From Corynebacterium epidermidicanis (lineage in GTDB: Bacteria > Actinomycetota > Actinomycetes > Mycobacteriales > Mycobacteriaceae), in NCBI RefSeq assembly GCF_001021025.1, contig NZ_CP011541.1, positions 2,604,001 through 2,668,000 on the forward strand: 64,000 nt of DNA, given 5' to 3'. This document shows positions 56,778-64,000 of the stretch, one piece after another. Position numbers and translations under genes: made by a program. Under the pieces are notes generated by a model, which was given only the letters and a program-made list of their open reading frames with translations, had not been told where the DNA came from and did no database searches. Numbering within the stretch: the first letter of the stretch is position 1; each line of letters begins with the position of its first letter.

Positions 56778-58080
56778 TATTCTCGATCAGATTGTCGCTG
56801 AACGCCGGTTGGACAGCTTCCCGGAGGTGGGGGAGTTGGTGGCGTCGACACGCTCGCTGGAGGCCTCGCTGCGCCAGCGCAACTTCATCATGGAGTGCAA
56901 ATCCGCCTCGCCCTCCAAGGGGGTGCTGCGAGCTGACTACCGCCCACGAGAGTTGGCCCGAATCTACTCCCAATACGCGGGTGGCATCTCCGTGCTCTGC
57001 GAGCCACGATACTTCGGAGGTTCCTACGAGCACCTCGCCACGGTTGCCGCCTCCACGCACCTTCCCGTACTGTGCAAAGACTTCATCGTGCTGCCGGAAC
57101 AGATCCGGGCGGCTCGCTACTTCGGCGCGGACGCGATCCTGCTCATGCTCTCCGTGCTCAGCGACGACGAGTACCGCGAACTCAGCGCGCTAGCAACCTC
57201 ACTCGGCCTAGATATCCTCACCGAAACGATGTCGGTAGCAGAAGTCGAACGGGCTATCGCCCTCGACGCGCGCATCATCGGCATCAACAACCGCAACCTA
57301 CACGACCTCAGCGTCAACCTCGACCGCACCCGCGAGCTCGCACCGTTCATCAAAGATCGCCTCATCGTCTCCGAGTCCGGTATCGCCAACTACCAGGACG
57401 TGCGAGAGCTCAGCTCGCTTGTCGACGCCTTCCTGGTCGGCTCCTCCTTGTCCGGCGAGACCGACGCCGATGCCGCAGTACGACGCCTCGTCTACGGCGA
57501 GAATAAGGTCTGCGGACTCACCTCGGCCGGAGCTGCCCAAGTAGCACGCGCAGCAGGGGCGGTCTACGGAGGTTTGATTTTCGCCGATTCACCGCGCCAA
57601 GTTACGGTCCAGCAGGCTCAAGAGATCATGAGGGCGGAGCCAGAACTAAAGTATGTGGTTGTTTCACGTGAAACATGCGAACTTCCCGGCGCATACGCGG
57701 TGCAACTGCACGGCCCGTACCAAGGCTCTATCGAGGCCGAGCTCGACTACGTGCGCAGCCAGCCCGGCCGAGTCTGGCGAGCAGTAGATATGACCAGGGA
57801 AGGCGCCGTCGACCTAGCTATCACACTTGCCCCGGAAGTTGACCGGCTAATCCTCGACACCGGCAGCGGGGGAACAGGCGCAACCTTTGACTGGTCCGTG
57901 ATACCCGATGACATCAAGCACAAAGCGCTCCTTGCCGGCGGGATCGGACTCGACAACATCGCCGAAGCCCTTGCCGTCGGCTGCGCTGGGCTCGACCTGA
58001 ACTCGCGCCTCGAATCCACCCCGGGCACCAAAGATCCACACCTCATCACCGCAGCATTCCACACGATCGCGAAAGGCTAA
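56770..58080 (+). CDS. trpCF: Bifunctional indole-3-glycerol phosphate synthase / phosphoribosylanthranilate isomerase (TrpCF)
   Basis: 436 residues from the GTG at 56770, preceded by GAGGAGG; an ATG at 56752 would add six residues but lies on that ribosome site. TrpC half (1 to about 250): ECKSASPSKGVL, LCKDFIVLPEQI, GINNRNLHDLSV, VSESGI. TrpF half (about 255-436): KVCGLTSAGAA, YVQLHG-type AVQLHGPYQG, LDTGSGGTGATFDWS and LAGGIGLDNIAEA. The C-F fusion order is that of enteric bacteria and coryneforms. A perfect parS lies in the TrpF half, encoding VVSRETCELPG. Confidence 0.95.
   Translation: MPSILDQIVAERRLDSFPEVGELVASTRSLEASLRQRNFIMECKSASPSKGVLRADYRPRELARIYSQYAGGISVLCEPRYFGGSYEHLATVAASTHLPVLCKDFIVLPEQIRAARYFGADAILLMLSVLSDDEYRELSALATSLGLDILTETMSVAEVERAIALDARIIGINNRNLHDLSVNLDRTRELAPFIKDRLIVSESGIANYQDVRELSSLVDAFLVGSSLSGETDADAAVRRLVYGENKVCGLTSAGAAQVARAAGAVYGGLIFADSPRQVTVQQAQEIMRAEPELKYVVVSRETCELPGAYAVQLHGPYQGSIEAELDYVRSQPGRVWRAVDMTREGAVDLAITLAPEVDRLILDTGSGGTGATFDWSVIPDDIKHKALLAGGIGLDNIAEALAVGCAGLDLNSRLESTPGTKDPHLITAAFHTIAKG
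57660..57675. promoter_or_regulatory. parS site 4, perfect, inside trpCF
   Basis: TGTTTCACGTGAAACA; encodes VSRET within the TrpF half. Confidence 0.92.
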
Positions 58081-58083
58081 CCC

Positions 58084-59271
58084 ATGACTCTGCTACCCGC
58101 ATACTTCGGCGAGTTTGGCGGACAATATGTTCCCGAAGTCCTCATCCCTGCCCTCGACCAATTGGAGCGCGCCTTTGTCGACGCAATGGAGGACCCCACC
58201 TTCCACGAAGAACTCAGCGGCTACCTCCGCGACTACCTTGGACGGCCAACGCCCCTCACCGAATGCGCCAACCTCCCCCTCGAGGGCAACGCCCGGATCT
58301 TCCTGAAGCGCGAAGACCTGGTGCACGGAGGGGCACACAAAACCAACCAGGTGATGGGGCAGGCCCTATTGGCCAAGCGCATGGGCAAGACCCGCATCAT
58401 CGCCGAAACCGGCGCCGGGCAGCACGGCACCGCCACGGCGCTCGCTTGTGCTCTCCTTGGGCTAGAATGTGACATCTACATGGGCGCAGAAGACGTTGCC
58501 CGCCAACAACCTAACGTCTACCGCATGCAGCTGATGGGCGCTCGCGTGATCCCGGTAGACAACGGCTCGGGCACGCTCAAAGACGCCGTGAACGAGGCAC
58601 TACGCGACTGGACCGCCACCTTCGAAGAATCCCACTACCTGCTCGGCACCGCCGCCGGCCCGCACCCATTCCCGACGATCGTGCGCGAGTTCCACCGGGT
58701 AATTTCCCAAGAGGCCAAAGCACAGCTGGCCGAGCGCATCGATGGCCTGCCGGATCTCGTGGTCGCGGCCGTCGGCGGTGGCTCCAACGCAATCGGCATG
58801 TTCGCCGAATTCATCGACGAGCCTGAGGTCGAATTGGTCGGCGTTGAACCCGCCGGGCTGGGCCTGGATTCCGGCAAGCACGGCGCCACGATCAACAACG
58901 GCCAGGTGGGCATCCTGCACGGTGCCCGCAGCTACCTCATGCGCACCGCCGAAGGCCAGGTGGAGGAGTCCTACTCGGTCTCGGCAGGACTCGACTATCC
59001 GGGCGTCGGCCCGCAGCACGCCCACCTGCATGCCACTGGCCGCGCACAGTACGTCGGCATTACCGACGCCGAGGCACTCGAGGCCTTCCAGCTGCTTTCC
59101 CGCACCGAAGGCATCATCCCAGCCCTCGAGTCCTCTCACGCGCTCGCATATGCGCTCAAGCGCGCTGCCACCGCTGATCCGAACAAGGAACCGCTGACGA
59201 TCTGCGTGTGCTTGTCCGGACGAGGCGACAAAGACGTTGACCATGTTCGCCGCACTCTAGGAGAAAACTAA
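58084..59271 (+). CDS. trpB: Tryptophan synthase beta chain, second copy (TrpB2)
   Basis: 395 residues, beginning [13 protein letters not shown]. Canonical PLP motif [28 protein letters not shown], and serine-phosphate-side SGRGDKD. Lies in the usual place directly before trpA (TAATG overlap), so it is the likely partner of TrpA in the alpha-beta complex. Full-length paralogue of TrpB1. Confidence 0.96.
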   Translation: MTLLPAYFGEFGGQYVPEVLIPALDQLERAFVDAMEDPTFHEELSGYLRDYLGRPTPLTECANLPLEGNARIFLKREDLVHGGAHKTNQVMGQALLAKRMGKTRIIAETGAGQHGTATALACALLGLECDIYMGAEDVARQQPNVYRMQLMGARVIPVDNGSGTLKDAVNEALRDWTATFEESHYLLGTAAGPHPFPTIVREFHRVISQEAKAQLAERIDGLPDLVVAAVGGGSNAIGMFAEFIDEPEVELVGVEPAGLGLDSGKHGATINNGQVGILHGARSYLMRTAEGQVEESYSVSAGLDYPGVGPQHAHLHATGRAQYVGITDAEALEAFQLLSRTEGIIPALESSHALAYALKRAATADPNKEPLTICVCLSGRGDKDVDHVRRTLGEN

Positions 59272-60053
59272 TGACCCGTTACGAGTCCATGTTCACCCGC
59301 CTCACTGCCGCCAATGAAGGGGCCTTCGTTCCCTTCGTGATGCTCGGCGATCCTTCCTACGAGGAGTCTCTTCAAATCATTCGGGTTCTGATTGACGCGG
59401 GTGCCGACGCTCTTGAGCTGGGCGTGCCCTTTTCGGATCCCGTCGCCGATGGGCCCACCATCCAGGCCGCACACCTTCGCGCCCTGAATGCTGGTATCAC
59501 CCCGACGCGTGCCCTAGAGCTCGTCGCGGCCGTACGTGCCGAGTTCCCAGAGATCCCGATCGGATTGTTGATCTACGGCAACCTGGCCTTCTCCATGGGG
59601 TTCGAGGAGTTCTACGCTGCCGTTGTCGCATCCGGTGCCGATTCCGTCCTGATCCCGGACATCCCCATCCGCGAATCCGCGCCATTTCGAGCTGCCGCCG
59701 AAGCGCACGGCGTAGACCAGGTCTTCATCGCGCCTCCGCATGCATCCGAGGAGACGTTGGCGGCGGTCGCAAAGCATTCCCGAGGCTACATCTACGCGGT
59801 CTCTCGCCTGGGCGTCACCGGCACCGAACGGGAAGCATCCACCGTGGGATTGCGTGTTTCACGTGAAACATCGGTTCCCACGCTGCTCGGCTTCGGCATT
59901 TCCACCCCAGAGCACGTCCGCGCTGCGCTGGACGCTGGGGCTGCTGGCGCAATCACCGGGTCCGCGATCGTTAACCTCATCAACTCAACCCCAGATTGGG
60001 AGCCAGCGGTGCGCGCATTTGTTGGCGAGATGAAAGCCGCAACTCGACACTAA
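59271..60053 (+). CDS. trpA: Tryptophan synthase alpha chain (TrpA)
   Basis: Cleaves indole-3-glycerol phosphate to indole. 260 residues. Catalytic Glu in FVPFVMLGDPS/ALELGVPFSDPVADGPTIQ (Glu about 46; Asp in FSDP about 57), substrate region SVLIPDIPIRE, Tyr in YIYAVSRLGVTG and the phosphate loop GFGISTPEHV. A perfect parS lies within codons encoding VSRET (about 197). Last gene of the operon. Confidence 0.95.
   Translation: MTRYESMFTRLTAANEGAFVPFVMLGDPSYEESLQIIRVLIDAGADALELGVPFSDPVADGPTIQAAHLRALNAGITPTRALELVAAVRAEFPEIPIGLLIYGNLAFSMGFEEFYAAVVASGADSVLIPDIPIRESAPFRAAAEAHGVDQVFIAPPHASEETLAAVAKHSRGYIYAVSRLGVTGTEREASTVGLRVSRETSVPTLLGFGISTPEHVRAALDAGAAGAITGSAIVNLINSTPDWEPAVRAFVGEMKAATRH
59855..59870. 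promoter_or_regulatory. parS site 5, perfect, inside trpA
   Basis: TGTTTCACGTGAAACA; encodes VSRET in TrpA. Confidence 0.92.
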
Positions 60054-60071
60054 CCCCGCTACACTGAGCTC

Positions 60072-60575
60072 ATGTCGAAGTTTCTAAAGGCTACCGGCCG
60101 CGAGCTCACCGAATGGCGCGCCCTCCTAGAAGACCACCTCGGTTCCGCCTCCGAGGTCCCACACCAGGAGATGGCGCGCTTCGTCGTATCTCAGGGCGTC
60201 TCCGACTGGTGGGCGCAGTCGCTCGCGGTGGCCTTGGAACAAGAAATCGGCCGGCGCGTAGTCGGTCAGACCTGCGCCGGAACATTTTCCGCCAACGCCT
60301 CCAAGACTATCGCGGGGGACTGGCTCGCACTTTTCGACGCCTGGTGCTCCTTTGCTCTGCAATGGCCGGAAGCCTCCACCTCTGCCACAGAAAAGTGGCG
60401 CTATTGGCGAACTCCTTGGCCGGACGGATCGAAGGTTGTGGTGACCTGTCAATCGCGCACACCCGGCAAGGTAACCTTCGCTGTGAATCACGATGGCCTA
60501 GCAGACAATGTTTCACGTGAAACGATGAAGACATTCCGGCGGGAAAAGCTCGCCGAATTCGCAGCCGGCTGTTGA
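60072..60575 (+). CDS. DUF4287-like protein
   Basis: 167 residues. The N-terminal part (ELTEWRALLEDHL..., HQEMARFVVSQGVSDWWAQS, EQEIGRRVVGQTCAGTFSA) follows the DUF4287 pattern found in small proteins, often joined to SRPBCC/AHSA1 domains. The C-terminal half is a beta-rich segment (WRYWRTPWPDGSKVVVTCQS) like the start of that fold. Role unknown. It starts 18 bp after trpA, so it may be read from the trp operon. parS site 6 lies near its 3' end, encoding NVSRETMK. Confidence 0.75.
   Translation: MSKFLKATGRELTEWRALLEDHLGSASEVPHQEMARFVVSQGVSDWWAQSLAVALEQEIGRRVVGQTCAGTFSANASKTIAGDWLALFDAWCSFALQWPEASTSATEKWRYWRTPWPDGSKVVVTCQSRTPGKVTFAVNHDGLADNVSRETMKTFRREKLAEFAAGC
60509..60524. promoter_or_regulatory. 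parS site 6, 15/16 match, inside the DUF4287-like gene
   Basis: TGTTTCACGTGAAACG; encodes VSRET. Confidence 0.88.
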
Positions 60576-60615
60576 GAATTTAACCCCACGGAATTGAGCG
60601 TGACGCTACGTCACG

Positions 60616-61380
60616 GTGTTCATTGAGGGTCTACAAGTCAAAGAGCTGGCGGAACTAAACGGAACGACCGTCCGCACCATCCGTCGTTACCACCAGGTCG
60701 GGCTGCTGCCGATTCCCGAGAATGTTGGTGTGCGCGAGTATGGATTCCCGCATGTCATCCGTCTTGCCCGCATTAGGTTCCTCCGGGAGGCGGGCCTCAG
60801 TTTGCAGCAGATCGGCAACATGCTCAGCCAAACCGTGGACGTTCAGGCGGAGCTCGCAGCGACAGAGCGTGACATCGACGCAACGATTGCGCGACTCCAA
60901 CACCAAAAGGTTTTGCTAGCGGCCCTCAAATCACGCAACCATGCAACTCAACCGAGCATCCCGCTGCCACAAACCATGGCGAACTTCTATGCCGAGGCAC
61001 TGAGTCGCGCATCGACTGCCGAGGTGCGCCGGGTCATTCAGCGGGAACGCCAGCTGGTAGAGTTCCTCATTCACAGTGGCGCCATACAACACATCGAGGA
61101 TTTCTGGCCCCAGCTGCTACCTCCGCCTGAACAGTTTGACCTCAGCATGCAGGTTTACCTTGAGTTCGGCGAACTTCCCGAGTTGACTCCTCCCGAGATT
61201 CAGGCCCTGGCAACAAAGCACTTGAGCTATTTTCCTCCAAATTGGCTCTGGGCGCGGTGCACGAATTGGTGGCGGAGGAGCTGGAGCGCACCCCAGCAGA
61301 ACTGTTGCAGCTGGCCTTTTCTCACCCTAATGAATACCTGTACTTCACCTATTTAGCCGAGAGTTTCCCCAGGAGCAACC
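60616..61380 (+). pseudogene. MerR-family regulator, frameshifted near the C-terminus
   Basis: From GTG 60616 the frame gives a MerR winged helix (VKELAELNGTTVRTIRRYHQ, EYGFPHVIRLARIRFLREAG) and a long dimerisation helix, then runs out of frame after HLSYF and stops at 61356. A neighbouring frame continues sensibly as SSKLALGAVHELVAEELERT and LAFSHPNEYLYF. One T missing from the T-run at 61230-61233 (TATTTTCC) restores it. Real decay or a homopolymer read error are both possible. Probably regulated the following export genes. Confidence 0.75.
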
Positions 61381-62196
61381 ATGAAATACCCGATAGAACT
61401 AGCAGACGTCAGCCTCAGCTTTGCCCAATTCCGCGCCCTCGACCAGCTGAATCTTCGCGTTGCGGAAGGAGAGATCCACGGGTTTCTCGGGCCGAAGGGT
61501 GCCGGCAAATCCACCACCATTCGAGCTTTGCTGGGCTTGCTTCATCCGACTGGTACGGTGCGGGTCCTCGGTCAGGATCCACGCTCAAATCCCGAGGTCT
61601 TGCGCCACGTTGGTTACGTGCCTGGCGACGTCACTTTGTGGCCCCAACTGACTGGGCGCGAAACCCTGACTGCGTTAGCGAAGTTGCGCGTGCGCGAGGT
61701 CGATGCCCAGCGCGAGCAGGAGCTTATCGACGCCTTCCAGCTTGACCCCTACAAGAAGTGCCGGGACTATTCGACCGGCAACCGTCGAAAAGTTCTTCTG
61801 GTGTCCGCTTTTCTTCGGCGGCGGAATTGCCTATTTTGGACCAACCCACCGCGGGTTTGGATCCATTGATGGAGCGCGTGTTTGTGGAGCGTTTACGCGT
61901 GGAACAGGGGAGGGGAGCCACCACTTTGCTCTAGCGTCACAGTGATTAAAAACGGGCGTGACATTGATCAGGGTGATATCGCCACTTTACGTAACTTGGC
62001 GGGGTATCGAATTAGTGCCACGCTGCCAGATGGGTCAGCTTTTTACCGCGAGCTTGGCGGGGATGAAGTCAATGAGACCCTCGCTGGACTTATTGCCCAG
62101 CGGGCGAGTAACATCTCGGTCGCCCCGGCGTCTCTGGAGGAGACATTCATTGGCCACTATTCCACGGAAGCACCAATCATGGGGGCAAACCAATGA
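61381..62196 (+). pseudogene. ABC exporter ATP-binding protein, multiply damaged
   Basis: The frame opens MKYPIELADVSLSFAQF with Walker A GPKGAGKST, then loses frame after LLVSAF and stops at 61869. One frame over, the rest reads SSAAELPILDQPTAGLDPLM (Walker B with Gln in place of the catalytic Glu) and stops after ATTLL. The third piece SSVTVIKNGRDIDQGDI to LEETFIGHY returns to the first frame, but the switch-His stretch expected between LLSS and VTVIKNG is missing. That makes two frame breaks, one internal deletion and one catalytic substitution. Daunorubicin-resistance (DrrA)-like. Confidence 0.8.
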
Positions 62197-63836
62197 AAAA
62201 CGAGCTAAGGCTGGCATGGCGGACCAACAAGAGATTTATCAATTTCTAGTTTTTACCATTATTGGCCCTACCAATTGTTTTTATTCCCAGCTATCAAGCG
62301 TATTATCCCACCACAGAGAACCGCCAAGCTTTAGTGGCAGGTATGAACGGCAATCTCGGGACCGTAGCCATGTATGGCCGAATAAGCACCAGCTCCGGCC
62401 ACGATACCACGCTCGGACAACTTTTCGCCTGGGAGGGCGGAATGTGGATCATGATCCTGAGCGCCCTCTTCGGCATCAGGCGCATGCTTCGAAACTTCCG
62501 TCGTCCCGAGGCCACCAGTCTCGGCGAGCTCGTACCCAGCACCGGGCAGCCTAGAGCGCACCGCGCGGGCGCACCTCTGACGCTCCTGACAGCTTGCGCT
62601 AGTGTGCTCGCGGCGGGATACTTCATCATTCTGGCCGCGCTGCACGCGAAGTACTCGGAGATAAGCATCCCCGGCGCCGCAATATTCGCAGCCAGCACAG
62701 GCCTCAACGCCTTTGGGACAGGGACTCTCGCGGGGCTGGCCAGCAACCTGACAAACGACACCCTCAAGGTGAAACGGCTCGGCCTCCTCACGTTGGGGGT
62801 GGGCTTCATGGTCCGCGCTCTCGCGGACACCCAACAGTGGGAATGGCAGAACTGGTTCGCACCACTAGGGTGGCTGAACGTTGTGGATCCTTTCGGCGAG
62901 GGGAGTATCGGAAATTTGACCGTCATCGCGATAGCCGTTGTCGGCTCGAGTGGTGCGCTGGTGGGCGTCGATAAGCAGCGGCAGTGTGGGGCCGGGATGC
63001 CGCCCGCGCGCGTCGGAAAGCCGGCACGCGCGCACCGCTTGCCGACGCCACTACATACGCGACTGTACCTCGATCGAGGTAGCCGTTTCACGTGGAACAT
63101 TGTCGCGGCGTGCTTGGGCCTATTCTTGGCGTTGTTGAGCGGATCGATGCAGGAGCTGATGACGCAGGACGAGACGACAGGGAAGCTCTTCCGCGACATG
63201 TTCCCGGCGGAAGAGTTGGAGACAGCTTTTCTCACGTACACGTCGGAGTTTGTCGGGCTGCTGCTCGCAATTGCCACGGTGGGCACGGCGCTGAACTATC
63301 GTCATGAGGAGAAGACCCACCTGGTGGAAGTGCAGCGCGCTGCCGGGATCAAGCGGTCAACGCCGATGGTTCTCGCCACTATATCTACTATCTGGACAGC
63401 CCTAAGCTGTACTCTGGCTGCGGTTGCAGGCACGACGGCGGGTGCGGCCATCGCCTCGCAACATCCGGCAACAGCCCGGAAAGTCGCCGTGATAGCGAGC
63501 GCGTCACAACTGTTCCCGATGTTAGCGATCGGTGGCATCGCGATACTGATACAGGGCAGCGCACCGAAGCTCAGCGCGCTGAGCTGGGTACCGTTGCTCT
63601 ACTGCGGGACGATTTCCCTCTTCGGCCCGTTGCTGAAGCTGCCGGAATGGCTAAGCAAAACCAGCGCGTTCGGGCACACCATCAACTACACCTCAGTCAC
63701 GGCAAGCGCCTTCGTTCCGCAGGCAATCATGGTGGCCATAGCGGTCGTCGCCGCCACGCTGGCATCATCGCGAGTGCCGGCCAGGAGATTCGCTAGACAC
63801 CCGACCGCGGGGAGGGGATACTGGAAGCATGACTGA
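62193..63836 (+). pseudogene. ABC exporter permease (polyketide-antibiotic exporter type) with premature amber stop
   Basis: ATG 62193 overlaps the ATPase stop (ATGA). The frame reads MKNELRLAWRTNKRFINF, then TAG at 62247, and continues in the same frame as FLPLLALPIVFIPSY to 63836, about 547 codons in all. About twelve hydrophobic helices in two halves (SVLAAGYFIILAALHA, LASNLTNDTLKVKRLGL, NWFAPLGWLNVVDPF, FVGLLLAIATVGTALNYR) resemble actinobacterial exporters of polyketide antibiotics. Reinitiation at a TTG at 62262 is possible but would lose helix 1. A degenerate parS lies inside. Confidence 0.8.
63084..63099. promoter_or_regulatory. Degenerate parS-like site 7, 14/16 match
   Basis: CGTTTCACGTGGAACA, inside the permease pseudogene; here it encodes FTWN in a different frame from the other coding sites. 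Confidence 0.55.
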
Positions 63837-64000
63837 ACACGTATGCTCTCGACGCCTGTTCCTCTTAGGCACCGCCACCACCTTCGCCGGAGCAGTGCTG
63901 GCCGCCTGCGGAAGTGAAAAGGGCAAGGAGATCGCCATCCAGGACGTACCTGTTGGCGGATCCATTGCTGTTGATGGGTTCATCATCGCGCAGCCCACCG
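63829..64000 (+). CDS. Rieske (2Fe-2S) domain protein, N-terminal part
   Basis: The first 57 codons lie in the window; the gene continues past the end. CSRRLFLLGTATTFAGAVLAA followed by CG reads as a twin-Arg-like export signal with a lipobox-like LAAC. It then gives IQDVPVGGSIAVDGFIIAQP, the typical start of actinobacterial Rieske proteins; the Cys-His cluster motifs would follow beyond the edge. ATG 63829 overlaps the permease end by 8 bp. Confidence 0.75.
   Translation, partial: MTEHVCSRRLFLLGTATTFAGAVLAACGSEKGKEIAIQDVPVGGSIAVDGFIIAQPT

Overview
The window looks like origin-proximal chromosome of a Corynebacterium species. The evidence is the gene content (trp operon with two trpB genes, fused trpCF and indolepyruvate oxidoreductase genes, SdpI-like and DUF2853 genes, a LANTG surface protein), fairly high GC in core genes, leaderless-looking starts after TANNNT -10 boxes, and seven parS-like ParB sites (TGTTTCACGTGAAACA) from 24.3 kb onward. 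I cannot name the species.

Layout. 0-3 kb: an IS30-type element (7-2973) whose transposase gene is split by a complete IS3-type element. 3-14.6 kb: a minus-strand accessory island holding a complete type I restriction-modification system (hsdM, hsdS, hsdR), preceded by a helix-turn-helix protein with a worn methylase-like body and followed by an overlapping pair, DUF6414-like protein and AAA+ ATPase. A PIN-domain toxin with its HTH antitoxin lies at the far edge. 14.7-25.7 kb: luxS-mtnN, DUF2853, YdhK lipoprotein, PepSY protein, thiE diverging from a TPP-riboswitch-led thiO-thiS-thiG-thiF operon, secreted phospholipase A2, VanZ-like protein and an aldehyde dehydrogenase. 25.8-31 kb: one giant cell-wall protein with 19 calcium-binding (TSP3) repeats. 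31.5-40 kb: leuS, a DUF559 protein and a fused indolepyruvate ferredoxin oxidoreductase. 40.2-41.9 kb: a COG2865-type regulator bounded by 114-bp direct repeats that carry its own operator. 42-50 kb: an ABC exporter diverging from a two-component system, a broken DUF4185 gene, and a FecCD-type ABC importer diverging from an ArsR regulator. 50-52.4 kb: a DAACS symporter, an SdpI-like protein and a NUDIX hydrolase. 52.4-60 kb: the trp operon, with a readable attenuator (leader peptide with three Trp codons) in front of trpB1-trpE-trpG-trpD-trpCF-trpB2-trpA. 60-64 kb: a DUF4287-like gene, a decaying MerR-ABC-permease drug-export operon and the start of a Rieske protein gene.

Three sequence-level patterns cut across the genes. 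First, the decamer GTCGATAAGC occurs 16 times (9 plus, 7 minus) in several reading frames, where about 0.1 would be expected by chance. Second, a dispersed palindromic repeat of about 120 bp, with arms around TAGTCNGACTA, occurs four times between genes. Third, the parS sites are written into coding sequence as the peptide VSRET in trpB1, trpCF, trpA and the DUF4287-like gene.

Several genes carry single-base frameshifts or a nonsense codon: a small membrane protein, the PepSY protein, the DUF4185 protein, MerR, the ABC ATPase and the permease. These may be real decay or base-calling error, and are flagged one by one. All family names come from reading motifs by eye; no database search was run.
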